A stretch of 7,631 nucleotides of DNA from Undibacterium sp. (GTDB taxonomy: Bacteria > Pseudomonadota > Gammaproteobacteria > Burkholderiales > Burkholderiaceae_D). A model generated the notes under the pieces. It saw only the letters and a list, made by a program, of their open reading frames with translations, did not search any database and was not told the origin of the DNA. Where the stretch lies: contig JAIELM010000074.1 of the NCBI GenBank assembly GCA_019752975.1, forward strand, positions 1 through 7,631. The letters are read 5' to 3'. Numbering within the stretch: the first letter of the stretch is position 1; each line of letters begins with the position of its first letter. The translations under genes and the position numbers were made by a program. This document shows, in pieces, positions 5,336 through 7,631 of this stretch.

Positions 5336-7631
5336 ATGCACCATTTTAACTACAAAAAACATTTCATCGCATTGGCCGTTAGCTCGTGCTTTTGCAATTC
5401 CTACGTGCTAGCGCAAGCACAAGAAAATTCAAGCAATAAGGTTCCTTTAAGCGATGAAAAAGTACAGGCGGTGGTGGTGACGGGGACCCGCACCTCCAAT
5501 CGGTCGGTGCGTGATACCACTGCGCCGGTAGATGTCATTTCTGCTGAGTCTTTGCAGAATTTAGGGGTTGCTGAAATTAGCCAAGCCTTGTCGGTGGTTT
5601 TACCTTCATTAAATTTTCCTCGCCCCGGTTTGACCGATGGAACTGACACCATACGTCCTGCGACTTTACGTGGCTTGGGGCCTGATCAAACTTTAGTGCT
5701 GGTCAATTCTAAACGTCGCCATGCATCCTCACTGGTCAACGTGAACGGCACCGTAGGACGTGGTTCGGCGTCGGTAGATCTCAATACTATTCCCACAGGC
5801 ATCGTGAATACGATAGAGGTGTTACGTGATGGTGCGTCGGCTCAATATGGTTCGGATGCGATCGCTGGTGTGATTAATCTGCGTTTGAGGCAAGATTCAA
5901 GCGGTGGCGACGTGACCGTGAGTTATGGTGAGCGCGATACCAAATATGATTTTATTCCTAGTGCTCCAACGGCAGGCGCTACCTGGACTGCGCCCGCCAC
6001 CTCTCGTAGTCGGCATGATGGTAATACCGGTACCGTCAGTATTTGGAAGGGTTTCGCGTTGGGCGAATCGGGTTATTTAACCATTGCTGCCGATTACAAA
6101 GACCAAAAACATACTGAGCGTGCGGGTTGGGATTTTCGTCAACAATATGTCAAAGTGAATGGGGCGTTTGACCCTAGAGAAAAAGATTTTAATCGATTCG
6201 ACGCTTGGTACGGTGAGCCTGAAATGCAGCAATCAACGGTGTTCGTGAATGCGGGTATCAACTTGGAAGGCGGCGTAAAATTATACGGTTGGTCTAGTTA
6301 TCAAAAACGCGATGCGCTGTCTGCAGGGAATTTTAGGCGACCTAATCAGCCTGCCAATATCTTATCGATTTATCCTGATGGATTTTTACCAAAAATCGCG
6401 CCTGAGGTAAATGATTTTAGTGCCACTGGAGGAATCAGTTGGTTCGCCGCTGATTGGGATATGGATGCGTCACTCGGTTATGGTAAGAATAAGATGCAGT
6501 TCATCATAAAAAATAGTCTCAATACGTCGATAGGTCCTACTAGTAAAACTCAATTTGACTCTGGTGGTTTTTCCTACGATCAGTTGGTCTTTAATCTTTC
6601 TGCAGTACGTTCATTTAGTGATGTAGGATTAGCGGCGCCGCTGAGTGTTGCGACAGGCGTAGAAATGCGCAGGGAAGGATATAGCATTTTTGCCGGCGAA
6701 CCCGATTCGTATCGTGATGGGGGGGTAAAAGGCCAGGATGGTTTAGGCGGAGCACCAGGTGCTCAGGTTTTTCCAGGTTTTAGTCCACTTAATGCAATAG
6801 ATAAGCAGCGCAGCGCGGTCGGCGTTTATCTAGACATGGAAACTAATTTAGCTAAAGCTTGGCAGGGCGCTGTGGCATTACGAGCCGAGCACTACTCTGA
6901 TTTTGGCAATAACGTGACCGGAAAATTGGCGACGCGCTATGATTTCGATACCCAATTTGCCGTGCGTGCTTCCTTGCAAAATGGTTTCCGCGCGCCGTCA
7001 CCACAACAACAGTACTTTTCTTCCATCGCTACTAATTTTAATTCGGCTGGCGTGCCGATTCAGAACGCCACGTTTTTGGCTACTTCAAACGTGGCGAAGC
7101 TGCTAGGTGCAGAACCCTTAGATGCAGAAAAATCCTTAAATCAATCTTTGGGTGCGATACTTAATTTTGGATCATTAGCTATTACCATTGATAGCTATCG
7201 TATCGTCATACGAGACCGAATTGTTTTATCCGAAAACTTACAGTCAGCTCCGGTGGTGTCCTTGTTGAAGGCTAATGGGATTAATGACGTAGGTGGTGCA
7301 CGTTTCTTTACTAACGGGGTAAATACAACGACTAAGGGCGTGGATATTGTAACTAGTTGGCCTTTGGTGACCCAATCAGCAGGTCGATTTGACTTTACCG
7401 TGGCTGGTAACTTTACAAAAACCGAGGTGACTAAGGTAAGAGCTCCCAAGGTTTTGCAGGACTTAGTACCTTCTCCTATTTTGTTCGATCGACTCAATAA
7501 ATTGGCCTTTGAAAGAGGGCAACCCCGCAGTAAAATTAACGCTGCTGTGGACTGGAAATTAGCGGATTTTAGTACGACGTTTAGAGCGACACGTTACGGT
7601 GAGGCGATTGATGCCGGGACCACGCCCGCGT
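5336..7631 (+). CDS. TonB-dependent outer-membrane receptor, 3' end missing
   Basis: The reading frame stays open for 765 codons to the window edge; complete family members are usually somewhat longer, so the last barrel strands are missing. AGGAAA (5325-5330) lies five bases before ATG. A signal peptide (K7-K8, hydrophobic core, cleavage near VLA-Q at 26/27) is followed by VVVTGTR (46-52), the N-terminal TonB-box/plug entry motif. The plug continues with TLRGLGPDQTLVLVNSKRRH (about 110-130), GRGSASVDLNTIP, IEVLRDGASAQYGSDAIAGVINL (ending near 182), all hallmark plug motifs. The barrel has alternating strands and the late motif GFRAPSPQQQYF (550-561). It imports a ligand using TonB energy. 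The plug style is common among iron-complex receptors and the Fur-like site supports iron, but the ligand cannot be read from sequence. A run of seven G (6719-6725) encodes G462-G463. It is divergent from the lipoprotein gene. Confidence 0.93.
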   Translation, partial: MHHFNYKKHFIALAVSSCFCNSYVLAQAQENSSNKVPLSDEKVQAVVVTGTRTSNRSVRDTTAPVDVISAESLQNLGVAEISQALSVVLPSLNFPRPGLTDGTDTIRPATLRGLGPDQTLVLVNSKRRHASSLVNVNGTVGRGSASVDLNTIPTGIVNTIEVLRDGASAQYGSDAIAGVINLRLRQDSSGGDVTVSYGERDTKYDFIPSAPTAGATWTAPATSRSRHDGNTGTVSIWKGFALGESGYLTIAADYKDQKHTERAGWDFRQQYVKVNGAFDPREKDFNRFDAWYGEPEMQQSTVFVNAGINLEGGVKLYGWSSYQKRDALSAGNFRRPNQPANILSIYPDGFLPKIAPEVNDFSATGGISWFAADWDMDASLGYGKNKMQFIIKNSLNTSIGPTSKTQFDSGGFSYDQLVFNLSAVRSFSDVGLAAPLSVATGVEMRREGYSIFAGEPDSYRDGGVKGQDGLGGAPGAQVFPGFSPLNAIDKQRSAVGVYLDMETNLAKAWQGAVALRAEHYSDFGNNVTGKLATRYDFDTQFAVRASLQNGFRAPSPQQQYFSSIATNFNSAGVPIQNATFLATSNVAKLLGAEPLDAEKSLNQSLGAILNFGSLAITIDSYRIVIRDRIVLSENLQSAPVVSLLKANGINDVGGARFFTNGVNTTTKGVDIVTSWPLVTQSAGRFDFTVAGNFTKTEVTKVRAPKVLQDLVPSPILFDRLNKLAFERGQPRSKINAAVDWKLADFSTTFRATRYGEAIDAGTTPA

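Noticed and set aside
4977..5411. Short open frames in the divergent intergenic region (4977-5159 minus, 5184-5411 plus)
   Set aside because: They have no convincing ribosome binding sites or protein motifs. They overlap the candidate promoters, hairpin and Fur-like site, and the plus-strand frame runs into the receptor gene in another frame.
5401..5652. Minus-strand open frame antisense to the receptor plug (and a similar one at 7195-7497)
   Set aside because: The + strand carries clear TonB-dependent receptor motifs across both places, so these are shadows.

Overview
The window looks like a chromosomal segment of a Gram-negative proteobacterium. The evidence is a TolC-type outer-membrane channel, a lipoprotein with a classical lipobox and a TonB-dependent receptor. 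The TolC sequence style (a motif 'KERVPQAKSQLLPNI' after the signal peptide and a C-terminus close to E. coli TolC), together with long palindromic 'AACGCCGAGGCGC' intergenic repeats, suggests a betaproteobacterium of the Burkholderiales, perhaps Oxalobacteraceae-like. This taxonomic guess is from memory and is only moderately secure.

Layout. Bases 1-746 contain no convincing protein gene but are rich in dyad structures: two related long imperfect palindromes (31-109 and 326-428), a short hairpin (509-536) and a MITE-like element with perfect 17-base terminal inverted repeats (602-708). Next is a membrane acyltransferase of the acyltransferase-3/OafA family (747-1835, +). It converges on a TolC-family channel gene (1832-3184, -); the two TAG stop codons share the palindrome CTAG. 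Upstream of tolC on the same strand, 60 bases away, is a large lipoprotein of no family I recognise (3245-4891, -). A 444-base divergent intergenic region (4892-5335) holds a candidate promoter with an overlapping dyad for the lipoprotein, a GC-rich hairpin and a Fur-box-like site. The last gene is a TonB-dependent receptor (5336 to the window end, +), cut off by the window edge.

How they may work together. The receptor probably imports an iron complex or other scarce ligand through the outer membrane, and the Fur-like site suggests iron control. The lipoprotein and TolC genes are arranged as a possible two-gene operon divergent from the receptor. A joint role (ligand capture or handling at the outer membrane plus export) is possible but is inference from gene order only: no ABC, RND or membrane-fusion gene is in the window. 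The acyltransferase probably modifies a surface glycan and looks functionally separate.

The most interesting items are the lipoprotein, which seems to contain three diverged copies of a beta-rich unit, the palindromic and MITE-like elements, and the regulatory dyads in the divergent region. I see no CRISPR array, rRNA, tRNA or complete insertion sequence.
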